Assembly: GCF_023715655.1 (NCBI RefSeq)
Contig: NZ_JAMBON010000017.1
Coordinates: 1-64,000, forward strand
DNA: 64,000 nucleotides
Origin: Oceanobacillus luteolus
GTDB lineage: Bacteria; Bacillota; Bacilli; Bacillales; Amphibacillaceae
Direction: 5' to 3'
Shown here piece by piece: positions 51,904 through 61,700 of the stretch (position 1 is its first letter; every line of letters begins with the position of its first letter). Made by a program: the position numbers and the translations under genes. Under the pieces are notes generated by a model. The model was given only the letters and a program-made list of their open reading frames with translations. It ran no database searches and was not told where the DNA came from.

Positions 51904-52872
51904 ATGAAGAATAGTGTGTGGTTTGGGGCAATTCTTTGCTTCATTGCTGCAGCTTCTTGGGGAGCAATGTTCCCAGTAGCTCATTCAGCATTTAAGCATA
52001 TTGATCCATTTTATTTCACCATCATTCGCTACGTATCGGTAACGGTTATTTTAGTAGCGATTTTATTTTGGAAAGAAGGAAAGCAGGCTTTTCGTTTCGA
52101 AGGCAAAGGTAAGCAGCTCTGGTTCTACGGTACGATGGCGTTTACCGTTTACAATCTATTGATCTTTTGGGGAGAAGATTTATTAGGTGAGCCTGGGATA
52201 ATGGTAGCTTCCGTTATGGAAGCGCTGATGCCGATGATTTCCATCGTCATTGCATCTATCTTATATAAACGATTTCCTCAGCCTATAACGTTGATTTTTG
52301 TCATTATAGCCTTCGTAGGTGCTATATTGGTGATCACAAAAGGAAATATCCAGTCCTTTCTCGGAGCAACAACGGATATGATTCCTTCATTATTGATTCT
52401 AATCGCGGTAATCGGTTGGGTTGTTTATACAATGGGAGGACCACAGTTTGCAGGCTGGTCAGCCCTACGTTATTCCACATTAACTTGTTTACTTGGTACA
52501 TTGACTGCAGTAATTATTGTTGCAGCCTTAACGATTATAGGATTTATATCTGTTCCTTCCATTGAAACCGTTATTGTTACAGCACCGCATTCATTATTTA
52601 TGATTATATTCCCAGGGGTAATTGCACTCCTAGGCTGGAATGTAGGAGTTAACATTTTATCCCCACTGAACGCCTTGTTATTCATTAACTTTGTTCCGAT
52701 TACAACTTTAACGATTTCCATTATCCAAGGCAGTTCAATCACTATCTTTGATTACCTCGGTACGATCTTTATTATCGTATCCTTAGTTGGTAATAATATT
52801 TATTTAAGAATGTCTGAACGGAAGGATTCCAAACAGGAAAACGCCCGGCTTGTTGAAAGGCCATCTTCCTAA
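51904..52872 (+). CDS. EamA/DMT family transporter
   Basis: A 322-residue inner-membrane carrier with ten predicted helices in two EamA repeats. The first repeat begins with AASWGAMFPVAHSAFKHIDP and ends near residue 140. The second ends with the GNNIYLRM segment. The ATG follows AAAAGGGGAG. Members export amino acids or metabolites. The divergent LysR gene suggests inducible expression. The substrate is unknown. Confidence 0.88.
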   Translation: MKNSVWFGAILCFIAAASWGAMFPVAHSAFKHIDPFYFTIIRYVSVTVILVAILFWKEGKQAFRFEGKGKQLWFYGTMAFTVYNLLIFWGEDLLGEPGIMVASVMEALMPMISIVIASILYKRFPQPITLIFVIIAFVGAILVITKGNIQSFLGATTDMIPSLLILIAVIGWVVYTMGGPQFAGWSALRYSTLTCLLGTLTAVIIVAALTIIGFISVPSIETVIVTAPHSLFMIIFPGVIALLGWNVGVNILSPLNALLFINFVPITTLTISIIQGSSITIFDYLGTIFIIVSLVGNNIYLRMSERKDSKQENARLVERPSS

Positions 52873-52882
52873 GACTTTACCT

Positions 52883-52926
52883 GAGAGGCTTACCCGTTTC
52901 CATAGTGGAATGGGGGCCTCTTTTTT
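52883..52926 (+). terminator. terminator of the EamA gene
   Basis: GAGGC and TTTCCA arms pair with TGGAA and GCCTC, followed by six Ts. Confidence 0.88.
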
Positions 52927-53133
52927 ATTTCCTTATATTCATCAAGTATTTAAATGGATTTTTTGGTTATATTATCACCAGAACAATGAGATAAACCTAT
53001 TTTAATTACTTAGATCAGAGGATGCTTATGTTTTAATCACCATTCGAGGTGGAAATCTAATAACAAAAGTGTAATAAAAAAGCTTGACGTGGGTATTGGT
53101 GAGATATCCATTGAAAAATAAGGAGGAAAATAG

Positions 53134-53415
53134 ATGAGCTACGAATTTAAAGAAGAAGCAGGTCGTTTTGTTGCAATGGATGAACAAGGAAACCAAGCAG
53201 GGGAAGTGACATTTACAAGACAGGGTGACAATGTATTGGTTCTTGACCATACAGGAGTAGAAGAAAACCATCGTGGTCAAGGTTTGGCTGGTCAGCTCGT
53301 CCGTCAAGTAGTGGATAAAGCGAAAAGTGAAGATCTTAAAATTTCACCGACTTGTCCTTATGCTAAAAAACAATTTGAAAAAAACGAGGACTATCAGGCT
53401 GTGCAATATAAGTAA
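53134..53415 (+). CDS. small GNAT-fold N-acetyltransferase (YjdJ-like)
   Basis: A 93-residue protein of the short GNAT subgroup. The acetyl-CoA loop HRGQGLAGQLV is at about residues 49-59, and the C-terminal motif SPTCPYAKKQFEKN, with its Cys and Tyr, is typical of the YjdJ type. The start is an ATG after AAGGAGG. GGGTAT at 53091-53096 with GTGTAA 16 bases upstream resembles a sigma-B promoter, though the spacing is slightly long. It is a single gene with its own terminator. The acceptor is unknown. Confidence 0.85.
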   Translation: MSYEFKEEAGRFVAMDEQGNQAGEVTFTRQGDNVLVLDHTGVEENHRGQGLAGQLVRQVVDKAKSEDLKISPTCPYAKKQFEKNEDYQAVQYK

Positions 53416-53434
53416 ATGAACAATGATGTGATGT

Positions 53435-53478
53435 AAAGATTCTTTGACAAGTTCTGAATTTTGTCGAGGAATCTTTTA
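53435..53478 (+). terminator. terminator of the GNAT gene
   Basis: AAAGATTC-TTGACAA pairs with TTGTCGAGGAATCTTT, followed by TT. Confidence 0.7.
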
Positions 53479-53534
53479 TTCATTGGCTGTAGTGGGATGC
53501 TGTTTTTATATTACATTCCTCCTAAAGGAGCTAG

Positions 53535-53591
53535 TTGACATTTGGAATGTAGTTAGATAAAATAAACTTAATTAATAAATATGTAATTAAG
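53535..53591 (+). promoter_or_regulatory. promoter and inverted-repeat operator of the dioxygenase gene
   Basis: TTGACA at 53535-53540 and TAAAAT at 53558-53563 are 17 bases apart. CTTAATTA at 53567-53574 and TAATTAAG at 53584-53591 form a perfect 8-bp inverted repeat with a 9-base gap, over the expected transcript start. This is the size and place of a MarR-type operator, as MhqR uses for the related mhqNOP genes of Bacillus. Confidence 0.6.
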
Positions 53592-53622
53592 AATAATTGA
53601 AATCATAAGGAGTCATTACTAT

Positions 53623-54561
53623 ATGAAAAAAACTGAAGGAATTCATCATATTACAGCTATTGTTGGTCATCCACAGGAAAATACTGATTTTTATGCCGGG
53701 ATTTTAGGTTTACGATTAGTCAAGAAGACAGTAAACTTTGACGATCCGGGGACATATCATCTTTATTTTGGAGACGATGGAGGAAATCCTGGTACAATCA
53801 TTACATTTTTTCCGTGGGTGAATGCATATCAAGGGAAAATTGGTGGCGGTCAAGTCGGCGTGACAACCTATGTTGTTCCTGTTGGGGCTCTGCCATTCTG
53901 GGAAAAACGGCTAGAAAAATTCAACATCCAATTTAGAAAAACAGAAAGATTTGGCGAAGTGTACTTGGAATTTGAAGACGTCCATGGCTTACATTTGGAA
54001 TTGGTGGAAAGAGAAGAAGGAGATCGGAACAATTGGACGCATGGAGATGTCACGCCAGAAGTGGCGATAAAAGGGTTTGGAGGAGCAATATTATTATCGA
54101 CAAATCCACAGAGCACAAGGGATACGCTAGAGAAAGTTATGGGCTTGGAGTTTATAGGTGAAGAGAATGATTTATTACGTTTTAAATCCAATGGTGAAAT
54201 TGGAAATATTATTGATGTGAAAAAGACTTCAGTTGAACGGGGGCAAATGGGTGTAGGAACGGTGCATCATATCGCGTGGAGAGCAAAAGATGATGATGAC
54301 CAGCTTGATTGGAAACAACATGTTGGTACAAATGGCTTCCTTGTGACTCCTGTTCAGGACAGAAACTATTTCAATGCAATATATTTTAGAGAGCATGGGG
54401 AGACTCTATTTGAAATTGCGACTGATCCACCAGGATTTGCACACGATGAATCCTATGAAACGATGGGGCAGGAACTAAAGCTTCCAGAACGTTACGAGAT
54501 GTATCGTGAATCGTTAAACCAATCGTTGATTCCACTTGAAGTCAGAAATCTCGACAAGTAA
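53623..54561 (+). CDS. MhqO-like ring-cleaving dioxygenase (VOC family)
   Basis: A 312-residue extradiol-type dioxygenase with two VOC modules, each a pair of beta-alpha-beta units. The N-terminal module begins GIHHITAIVGHPQENTDFYA with the metal-binding His. A second metal His lies in GTVHHIAWRA near residue 220, and the Glu ligand in GETLFEIATDPPGF. This arrangement matches MhqO/MhqA, which act on hydroquinone-type compounds and counter quinone stress. The ATG follows AAGGAG. An operator-like inverted repeat lies at its promoter. Confidence 0.88.
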   Translation: MKKTEGIHHITAIVGHPQENTDFYAGILGLRLVKKTVNFDDPGTYHLYFGDDGGNPGTIITFFPWVNAYQGKIGGGQVGVTTYVVPVGALPFWEKRLEKFNIQFRKTERFGEVYLEFEDVHGLHLELVEREEGDRNNWTHGDVTPEVAIKGFGGAILLSTNPQSTRDTLEKVMGLEFIGEENDLLRFKSNGEIGNIIDVKKTSVERGQMGVGTVHHIAWRAKDDDDQLDWKQHVGTNGFLVTPVQDRNYFNAIYFREHGETLFEIATDPPGFAHDESYETMGQELKLPERYEMYRESLNQSLIPLEVRNLDK

Positions 54562-54739
54562 GAATCGTATTCCTTGGGATAAACCTACAAATGTCATTAT
54601 GGACTCCATCCAATTCCAGGAGGTTTGAAAAAAATATATAACCGAATTATTTATGACATGCTACAGAAGTAATTGAAAAAAAGAACGGAGAAATGTAAAC
54701 TGGGGAAGGAACAATAATAGTGTTTGTAGGAGAATGGGA

Positions 54740-55654
54740 ATGGAAAATCATAATAACGGAATTTTATTAGAGAGCGGAACAAATGAATTAGAAATTATCC
54801 TCTTTGAGCTTGGAAATGAATATTATGCTATTAATGTACTCAAAACGAGAGAAATTATCACCCCGGTAGCGATAACAAGTATACCCATGGCTCCTAATTT
54901 TGTTGAAGGTGTTATTCATCTAAGAGGAGAAATTATTCCAGTCATTAACTTGGCGGAAATTGTAAGTAAGCAACCGTCTGTAAATCCAGATTCTGATCGG
55001 TTTATCATTGCAGAAATGAACCAAGTTAAGATTGCATTCCGGGTTCATAAAGTGAATCGGATCAATCGAATTTCTTGGGAACAAATTGAAAAACCAAGTG
55101 ACCTGGCAACAGGTAATCAACCATATGCTACAGGAATAATCAAATTAACGGATGAAACCCTTGCGGTATTTTTAGATATAGAGAAGATTATCTCCGAAAT
55201 TAATCCGGAGCTTGCAGGAAACGTAGATAGCATCCAAACGTTAGGTGAACGAAAGCGTTCGGATAAGAAAATTGTAATTGCGGAAGACTCTGCAGTTTTG
55301 CGGGAGTTATTAAAGGATACGCTAAAGAAATCAGGCTATAGTAACGTTACGTTCTTCCATAATGGGAAAGAAGCTTGGGATTATTTGGAGAAGTTGGCTG
55401 AGGATTTGTCCGTGCATCCCGAGGAATCTGTCCAACTCATTCTCACGGATATCGAAATGCCTCAAATGGATGGTCATCATTTGACTCATCGAATTAAACA
55501 TCATCATCGTTTGAGCGGAATACCAGTTATCATCTTTTCTTCTCTTATCACAGATGACCTTTACCATAAAGGTGAAAAAGTTGGTGCAAGTGCTCAAGTG
55601 AGTAAGCCGCAACTAGTCAACTTAGTACAAGAAATTGATACGTACATCTTATAA
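54740..55654 (+). CDS. cheV: chemotaxis protein CheV
   Basis: A 304-residue chemotaxis coupling protein. Residues about 15-155 are a CheW-like domain (EIILFELGNEYYAINVLKTREI, then VEGVIHLRGEIIPVINL). From about 172 comes a receiver domain with acid pocket EDS, phosphate site Asp237 in LTDIEMPQMDG, and Lys in SKPQ. CheV links receptors to CheA and takes part in adaptation. ATG 54740 is 7 bases after AGGAG. No other chemotaxis gene lies nearby, which is usual for cheV. Confidence 0.94.
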   Translation: MENHNNGILLESGTNELEIILFELGNEYYAINVLKTREIITPVAITSIPMAPNFVEGVIHLRGEIIPVINLAEIVSKQPSVNPDSDRFIIAEMNQVKIAFRVHKVNRINRISWEQIEKPSDLATGNQPYATGIIKLTDETLAVFLDIEKIISEINPELAGNVDSIQTLGERKRSDKKIVIAEDSAVLRELLKDTLKKSGYSNVTFFHNGKEAWDYLEKLAEDLSVHPEESVQLILTDIEMPQMDGHHLTHRIKHHHRLSGIPVIIFSSLITDDLYHKGEKVGASAQVSKPQLVNLVQEIDTYIL

Positions 55655-55660
55655 ATAAAA

Positions 55661-55703
55661 ATCGACTCGATTAGGTAATTTGTCAAAATCGAGTCGGTTT
55701 TTT
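55661..55703 (+). terminator. terminator of cheV
   Basis: ATCGACTCGATT pairs with AATCGAGTCGGTT, then six Ts. Confidence 0.88.
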
Positions 55704-55983
55704 AATTGAGTCAATTTAAGACGGTCATTTTTTTACTTGTTTAAGTTTATGTGAAAAAATGCACATAATATCAATTGATCCAGGATGAATAAAGACTTAT
55801 TGGATGAACGGTGGTCTCTTATAATAAAGTTGAGCTCAGAAATATTAAATATTATTCCTAACAAAGTGGATATTCATTCCACGGGAGAAGCTCTATTAAC
55901 AGTATTATTAACCAATTGTTTTATTCACTCATCGGGCAATAATAAAAAACACAAGCCCACCAAATCAAAAGGAGGCGTTTTTG

Positions 55984-57359
55984 ATGGAAACAACGTACAA
56001 AGGTACGAATAAATTGATTACAGGTATCGTCTTTGGTGTAATTTCATTCTGGTTATTTGCTCAATCAATGGTAAATATAGTTCCGGCGGTTCAATCTGAT
56101 TTAGGTGTTTCGTTAGGTACGTTAAACGTAGCGATCAGCCTTTCAGCCTTATTCTCAGGTATGTTCATTGTAGTTGCAGGTGGTTTAGCTGACAGGTTGG
56201 GACGTAAGAAAGTTACCTATGTCGGTCTAATTCTAAGTGTTATTGGTTCACTGTGTCTTGTATTAGCGAACGGAGCATTCCTTTTGGTTATAGGCCGTAT
56301 CCTTCAAGGTTTATCTGCAGCTGCGATTATGCCAGCGACAATTGCTTTAGTGAAGGAATACTTCGAAGGTCCTGAACGCCAACGTGCACTTAGTTATTGG
56401 TCCATAGGTTCTTGGGGTGGTTCTGGTCTCTGTTCCTTCTTCGGTGGTGTAGTTGCAACATCTATGGGATGGAAATGGATCTTTATCTTCTCCATCATCT
56501 TCTCTTTATTGGCTATGTGGTTGATTAAAGAAGTTCCTGAAAGTAAAGCAGTATCTCAAGGTAAATTCAAGTTTGACTTTGGTGGACTAGGGATATTCAT
56601 TATAACAATGTTAGCTCTAAACGTATTCATTACTCAAGGTGCTGAATTAGGTTGGACAAACCCATTAACGATTGGACTTGCGGTAGTTACTGTGGTTGGT
56701 ATCTATGCATTCATCAAATACGAAGGTAAACGTGAAAATGCATTGATTGACTTTAAAATGTTCTCAATCAAACCGTATACTGGGGCTACCATTTCTAACT
56801 TCTTATTGAATGCAGTAGCTGGTACGTTAATTGTTGCAAATACGTATGTGCAAGTGGGACGTGGGTTCAGTTCATTCCAATCAGGGATGGTGAGAAAATT
56901 ATGCAACGTACAGGAGCGAAAAAACCAATGGTTTGGGGTACGACCCTTACGTTAATCGGTGTTGGTGTTATGGGACTTACCTTCCTGCCAGATTTAATTT
57001 ATACAATCGTCGTATTTGTGGGATTCATCCTCTTTGGATTAGGACTTGGTTTTTACGCAACTCCTTCAACTGATACAGCAGTATCATATGCACCTGAAAA
57101 TAAAGTTGGGGAAGCATCAGGAGTGTACAAAATGGCAAGTTCTTTAGGTAATGCATTTGGAGTAGCTATTTCAGCCACTGTGTACGGTGCAGTAACGGCT
57201 TTTGCTAGTGTAGATGTGGCCGCAACAGCTGGGATTATTACAAACGTCATTTTTGCTCTTCTAGCCCTCGTCTCCATTGTGGTATTTGTACCAAATGATA
57301 CAGGGGCAGAAAATCTTTCTCAGCCAGCTGTCAAAATCAAGCCTGCAAAACAAGGCTAA
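55984..57359 (+). pseudogene. NorB-like multidrug MFS transporter disrupted by a deletion
   Basis: Two frames together cover most of a 14-helix DHA2-family exporter resembling NorB of Staphylococcus. The first runs 55984-56955 (about 300 meaningful residues, with GLADRLGRKK and SYWSIGSWGGSGLCSFFGG). The second continues in another frame from about 56890 to 57359 (GAKKPMVWG, YATPSTDTA, GVYKMASSLGNAFGVA). The break lies near 56885-56900, after SSFQSG. Compared with NorB, about 16 residues, most of one helix, are missing, so about 46 bases were lost and the frame shifted. The ATG follows AAAAGGAGG. The product is very likely not functional. Confidence 0.85.
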
Positions 57360-57381
57360 TTTTAAAAGGGAGTCGGTTCAA

Positions 57382-58572
57382 ATGAGAAGCCAATTAATGG
57401 AAATGTTAGAAGCGCGTAAAGAAGAAATGATTGAAATCAGACGCCATCTTCATGAATATCCAGAAATATCCTTTGAGGAAGAAAAAACAGCGCAGTATAT
57501 AGCAGATTTTTATAAAGGTAAAGATGTTGAAATAGAAACAAATGTCGGTAATGGTTACGGTATTATCGTGACCATTACCGGTGGAAAATCAGGCAAAAAG
57601 ATCGGACTGCGGGCAGACTTTGATGCGCTGCCGATACAAGAAGAGGCAGATGTACCATTCAAGTCGAAAAATGAAGGAGTCATGCATGCATGTGGTCATG
57701 ATGCTCACACCGCATACTTAATGGTCCTTGCAGATTGTCTCATACAGTTGAAAGATGATTTGAACGGTACGGTAAAAATCATTCATCAGCACGCAGAAGA
57801 AGTTCCGCCAGGTGGAGCAAAAAGTATCGTCGAATCTGGAAAGCTTGACGACTTGGATGCGATATTTGGGATTCATGTCCTTCCAATGGATGAAGCTGGT
57901 GTTGTTGGTTATCATAGCGGTTATTCCTTTAACGGCAGATCTTATTTTAAATTGAAAGTACAAGGTCAGGGTGGGCATGGCTCATCTCCACATAAAGCGA
58001 ATGACTCAATCGTTGCGGGAGCCCATTTTGTGACCTCTGTTCAAACAATCGTCAGCCGCAGACTGAACCCAATGGATGTTGGGGTGATTACGATTGGTTC
58101 CTTTGACGGGAAAGGAACATTTAACGTCATAAAAGACAGTGTTGAAATCGAAGGGGATATCCGTTATATGAGTAAGGAGAGCCGTGAAGTAATTGAAAAA
58201 GAATTGAAGCGGATTGCAGAGGGAATTGGAGTACAATTCGGTGTTGAATGTATTCTAGATTACGAACCGGATTATCCACCTCTATATAATGACCCAGAGT
58301 ACACAGATTTTGTTGTACAAACTTTAAAAGAGGCGAATGATAAGGATATTAAAGAAATCAAAGAATATCCAGCATTGTCACCATCAGAAGACTTTGCATA
58401 TTACTTGGAAAAAATACCTGGTTGCTACTTCTTTATTGGATGTACACCAAAAGGAGTAAAAGAACCATATTTCAACCATCATCCTAAATTTAATATTGAT
58501 GAAGATTCCATCCTTGTAGCAGCAAAAGCAGTCGGTCATGTTGTATGTGGGTACTTTGAAAAAAATCAATAA
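57382..58572 (+). CDS. M20 family amidohydrolase (N-acyl amino acid or hippurate type)
   Basis: A 396-residue enzyme of the M20D group that includes hippurate hydrolase and N-acetyldiaminopimelate deacetylase-like proteins. Marks are RRHLHEYPEISFEE at the start, LRADFDALPIQE, HACGHDAHTAY with metal-binding Cys and His, and HAEEVPPGGA with the catalytic Glu. A dimerisation domain begins near 185 (GGHGSSPHKANDSI). ATG 57382 follows AAAAGGGAG; the open frame further upstream runs inside the broken MFS gene. The acyl substrate is not known. Confidence 0.88.
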   Translation: MRSQLMEMLEARKEEMIEIRRHLHEYPEISFEEEKTAQYIADFYKGKDVEIETNVGNGYGIIVTITGGKSGKKIGLRADFDALPIQEEADVPFKSKNEGVMHACGHDAHTAYLMVLADCLIQLKDDLNGTVKIIHQHAEEVPPGGAKSIVESGKLDDLDAIFGIHVLPMDEAGVVGYHSGYSFNGRSYFKLKVQGQGGHGSSPHKANDSIVAGAHFVTSVQTIVSRRLNPMDVGVITIGSFDGKGTFNVIKDSVEIEGDIRYMSKESREVIEKELKRIAEGIGVQFGVECILDYEPDYPPLYNDPEYTDFVVQTLKEANDKDIKEIKEYPALSPSEDFAYYLEKIPGCYFFIGCTPKGVKEPYFNHHPKFNIDEDSILVAAKAVGHVVCGYFEKNQ

Positions 58573-58580
58573 AACATGAG

Positions 58581-58629
58581 AAACGCATGAAATTCAGGAG
58601 CGCTTGTTCCTAAAGTTCATGCGTTTTTT
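58581..58629 (+). terminator. terminator of the amidohydrolase gene
   Basis: AAACGCATGAA pairs with TTCATGCGTTT around a loop that holds a second small hairpin, then six Ts. Confidence 0.85.
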
Positions 58630-58666
58630 GGTTAATATCATAAGTAAGTGGGAAAATATAATAACT

Positions 58667-59659
58667 TCACATGTTAAACTCTTTTGGCCCTGGTTCCCAA
58701 TACCATACACCATTTCTTTCTTTTTTGGTGATTGCTTCTTTTGCTTCTAAATAGTGCAGGAAACTCAATGCATCGGAAAGAAGGGTGAAGAAAATTTTTT
58801 CATATTTATTTGGATGACGTTGTTTAACAATTTCGCTTCCCGTTCTAATATCTGCCTCAATTGATGAGAGGAAACTTCTTGCTTTCGCATCGATTGCATC
58901 CAGTCTTCTTTGAGCCAGCTTTACAGGCTCTTCAATCACTTTGCCATGACCTGACAAGGCAATTTCTGGTTTTAACTCAATAATTTTTTTCAAGGAACCG
59001 ATATGATGTTCTAATGCAGCAATCGGACTGCCGTCAAAAGCGGGCTCTACGAAAGCATTACTTCTTAAATGGTCGATAAGCAAATCCCCAAGAAAGATAA
59101 TTTTCTCATCCTGTAAATAAAATGCTACTTGATCCGGTGCGTGGCCAGGAATTCCGATGACCTGGAAGCCGAATAAATTATCAGAATTTATGGCATGCAC
59201 ATTCCAATCTAACGCCGTTTTGGTTTTATTCATTTGTCTATCGTATCGGGCATCCGCCTGTTCCCGACCGTAGCTGCCAGTGTTAAATTTCTCGGTTATT
59301 TCAAGGAAGAATTGGTAGCTTCTATATAAAAATTCAGGATCACCTTTTAGTTTTGGTAAAGCATATGGGTGGATATAAACTGGAGTGTCCTGTAGTTTTG
59401 CGATCCGGTGTACAAGCCCTACATGATCGAAATGATGATGCGTTAATAGTATAGCCGTTAAATCGCTCAGTTCAAAACCATGAACCTGTAAAGTGTGCTG
59501 TAGATATTCCCAATATGAATCATTGTCAAGACCAGCATCAATGAGGAAAAGCGATTCGCTTTTTTTGACGAGATAAAAATTGATGCTTTTTAGCATATTA
59601 GGTGTTTCTATTTCTAAAGGGATGATTTTGGTATTTATTTTATCCATTAATGCTGTCAT
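58667..59659 (-). CDS. metallo-beta-lactamase fold hydrolase
   Basis: A 330-residue protein of the MBL superfamily. The metal motif THHHFDH is near residues 73-79, with later ligands in GIPGHAPDQ and FLGDLLIDH and the terminal SGHGK. A C-terminal helical part of about 90 residues follows. ATG 59659 follows AAGGAGG. Members of this architecture are thioesterases or hydrolases. The substrate is unknown. It is a single gene. Confidence 0.85.
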   Translation of the reverse strand: MTALMDKINTKIIPLEIETPNMLKSINFYLVKKSESLFLIDAGLDNDSYWEYLQHTLQVHGFELSDLTAILLTHHHFDHVGLVHRIAKLQDTPVYIHPYALPKLKGDPEFLYRSYQFFLEITEKFNTGSYGREQADARYDRQMNKTKTALDWNVHAINSDNLFGFQVIGIPGHAPDQVAFYLQDEKIIFLGDLLIDHLRSNAFVEPAFDGSPIAALEHHIGSLKKIIELKPEIALSGHGKVIEEPVKLAQRRLDAIDAKARSFLSSIEADIRTGSEIVKQRHPNKYEKIFFTLLSDALSFLHYLEAKEAITKKERNGVWYWEPGPKEFNM

Positions 59660-59830
59660 AGAAGGCGTCCTCCTTGTATCAACCGAAAGTTCTTATTAAA
59701 GTATGATAGTAGCTCTATCTTTTCATATCATTTCTTAAAATTCAAATAGATGCTCTTAAAATTTAACAAAGCAATAGAACATGTTATCCTTACGAATGAA
59801 CACTGAAAAAATACATAGGAGGTTACCATA

Positions 59831-60961
59831 ATGAACGCAAACGAAGAACGAATTTGGAAACCCTATACTTTTAAAAGTGGAATGGAAGTTCGAAATAGAT
59901 TATTTATGGCGCCAATGACAAATTATTCATCTAATCCTGATGGTTCTATACATGAAGATGAAATTACTTATTATCGTCGCCGCTCCCAAGGGGTTGGTGC
60001 AGTCGTCACCGCTGTAGCTCATGTAACACCCGGCGGTCAAGGGTTTGATGGGCAAGTCGGTGTAGATCGAGATGCACTGATTCCCGGTTTATCTCGAGTT
60101 GCAGAAGCTATAAAGTCTGGCGGTGCAAAGGCGATACTTCAAATATTCCATGCAGGGCGATTAAGCAGACCACATCTGGTACCTGATGGAGATATTACAG
60201 CACCAAGTAATATTCCGGCGGAAAGTCGTGGAATGCCAGGTCCGACGCCGAGAGAATTAACAACCGTAGAAATAGAAGAAATCATTGAAGCTTTTGGGAA
60301 GGCTACAGTTCGGGCGATTAAAGCCGGCTTTGATGGCGTGGAAATCCATGGTGCGAATGGATATCTGATTCAACAATTCTTTTCGCCGCACGCAAATCGT
60401 AAAAATGATAAGTACGGCGGTACATTAGAGAAAAGAATGACATTCTCGCTTGCAGTTATTGATTCTGTGCAGAAGGCGGTAAGTGAACATGCAGATGAAC
60501 CATTTATTGTCGGATACCGGTTCTCACCTGAAGAGCCTGATACACCAGGAATTACGATGGCGGAAACATTGCCATTTATTGATGTACTTGCTGAAAAGGA
60601 TTTGGATTATTTGCACGTTTCGCTTGGCGAGTTTTGGTCAAAGGCGAGAAGAGGTGCTGATTCAGACAGAACAAGGATTGACTTACTTTTGGAGCAGATC
60701 AATAATCGAGTTCCATTAGTTAGCGTTGGTTCAATCCGTACATCTGAAGATGCATTTAAGGCAATGCAATCGGGAGTTGACTTTTTAGCTCTAGGAAGAG
60801 CTTTAGTGATTGACCCTGAATGGGTAGAGAAAACGAAGGAAGGAAAATATTCGGAAATCGAAACAGTGCTTGATTTACATGCCAAAGATAGGCTGGATAT
60901 TCCGGAACGGTTTTGGAAAGTCATTTTATCAGTACCAGGTTGGTTCCCGGGTGTAAATTGA
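59831..60961 (+). CDS. old yellow enzyme family NADH:flavin oxidoreductase
   Basis: A 376-residue FMN-dependent TIM-barrel ene-reductase. Marks are NRLFMAPMTNYSSNPDGSIH near the start, QIFHAGRLSRP near 104, VEIHGANGYLIQQFFSPHAN and RKNDKYGG. It lacks an iron-sulfur C-terminal part. The ATG follows ATAGGAGG. Its stop codon shares bases with the start of the sfsA gene (TGATG), so the two are translated together. Family members reduce activated double bonds of unsaturated carbonyls or other electrophiles. Confidence 0.9.
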   Translation: MNANEERIWKPYTFKSGMEVRNRLFMAPMTNYSSNPDGSIHEDEITYYRRRSQGVGAVVTAVAHVTPGGQGFDGQVGVDRDALIPGLSRVAEAIKSGGAKAILQIFHAGRLSRPHLVPDGDITAPSNIPAESRGMPGPTPRELTTVEIEEIIEAFGKATVRAIKAGFDGVEIHGANGYLIQQFFSPHANRKNDKYGGTLEKRMTFSLAVIDSVQKAVSEHADEPFIVGYRFSPEEPDTPGITMAETLPFIDVLAEKDLDYLHVSLGEFWSKARRGADSDRTRIDLLLEQINNRVPLVSVGSIRTSEDAFKAMQSGVDFLALGRALVIDPEWVEKTKEGKYSEIETVLDLHAKDRLDIPERFWKVILSVPGWFPGVN

Positions 60962-61647
60962 TGCGTTACCTAGAAGTAAAATTTGGAGAGTTTTCAAGGA
61001 AACTGAACCGGTTTGTAGCCGAAGTCTTTATTGATGGGCAACTGGAAAAGGTACACATTAAAAATACTGGACGTTTAATTGAAGTGTTAAAGCCTGGTGC
61101 AACAGTTGCATTGGAACCCTCGAATAATCCAAAGCGAGTAACCCGTTATTCGATCATTGCTGCTAAGAAGGAAGAAAAGTGGGTCAATATTGATTCTCAG
61201 GTACCTAATAGCGTCGTTTATGAGGCTTTAAAAAAGGGAAAGTTAATGCAATTCGTAGGAGTTACTGATATCAAACGGGAAGTCCGCTATGAAAGCAGCC
61301 GGTTTGATCTTTTTTATTATCGGGATAAAATACCGGGTTTTATTGAAGTAAAGGGAGTAACTTTAGAACAGGATGGTGTAGCCATGTTTCCGGATGCACC
61401 GACGACTAGAGGGACAAGGCATGTCAATACATTAATCCAGGCAAAAGATGAAGGATTTGAGGCGACCATTCTTTTTATTGTTCAAATGGGTGGATGTCAT
61501 CTCTTCACACCGTATAAGGATATGGATATTGCGTTTTATCAAATGTTGAAGGAGGCTGCGGTCAAAGGAGTGCAACTGCTTGCCTATGACTGCGAAGTGA
61601 CAGAATCTACTATTCAACTAAACAATCAAATACCGATTCATATATAA
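60961..61647 (+). CDS. sfsA: SfsA family protein
   Basis: A 228-residue protein of the SfsA family, known from E. coli as a factor for sugar fermentation. Marks are RFVAEVFIDGQ and HIKNTGRLIEVLKPG near the N terminus, FIEVKGVTLEQDGVAMFPDAPTTR (split by an acidic cleft) and GVQLLAYDCEV at the end. These contain the acidic and Lys residues of a PD-(D/E)xK-like fold. The ATG at 60961 overlaps the stop of the upstream gene. Its biochemical role is not settled. Confidence 0.88.
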   Translation: MRYLEVKFGEFSRKLNRFVAEVFIDGQLEKVHIKNTGRLIEVLKPGATVALEPSNNPKRVTRYSIIAAKKEEKWVNIDSQVPNSVVYEALKKGKLMQFVGVTDIKREVRYESSRFDLFYYRDKIPGFIEVKGVTLEQDGVAMFPDAPTTRGTRHVNTLIQAKDEGFEATILFIVQMGGCHLFTPYKDMDIAFYQMLKEAAVKGVQLLAYDCEVTESTIQLNNQIPIHI

Positions 61648-61700
61648 TTATGTTGCAGGTTTATATATTATAAGGAAAAGCAAGCATTGGAGTGATCGGC

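Noticed and set aside
55785-56012. A 75-residue frame just before the MFS gene
   Set aside because: It overlaps the MFS ribosome binding site and start, has only a weak CCAGG before its ATG, and shows no family pattern. A real small gene cannot be excluded.
56885-56955. Programmed frameshift in the MFS gene
   Set aside because: There is no slippery sequence, and about 16 residues are missing compared with NorB, which a ribosomal shift cannot explain.
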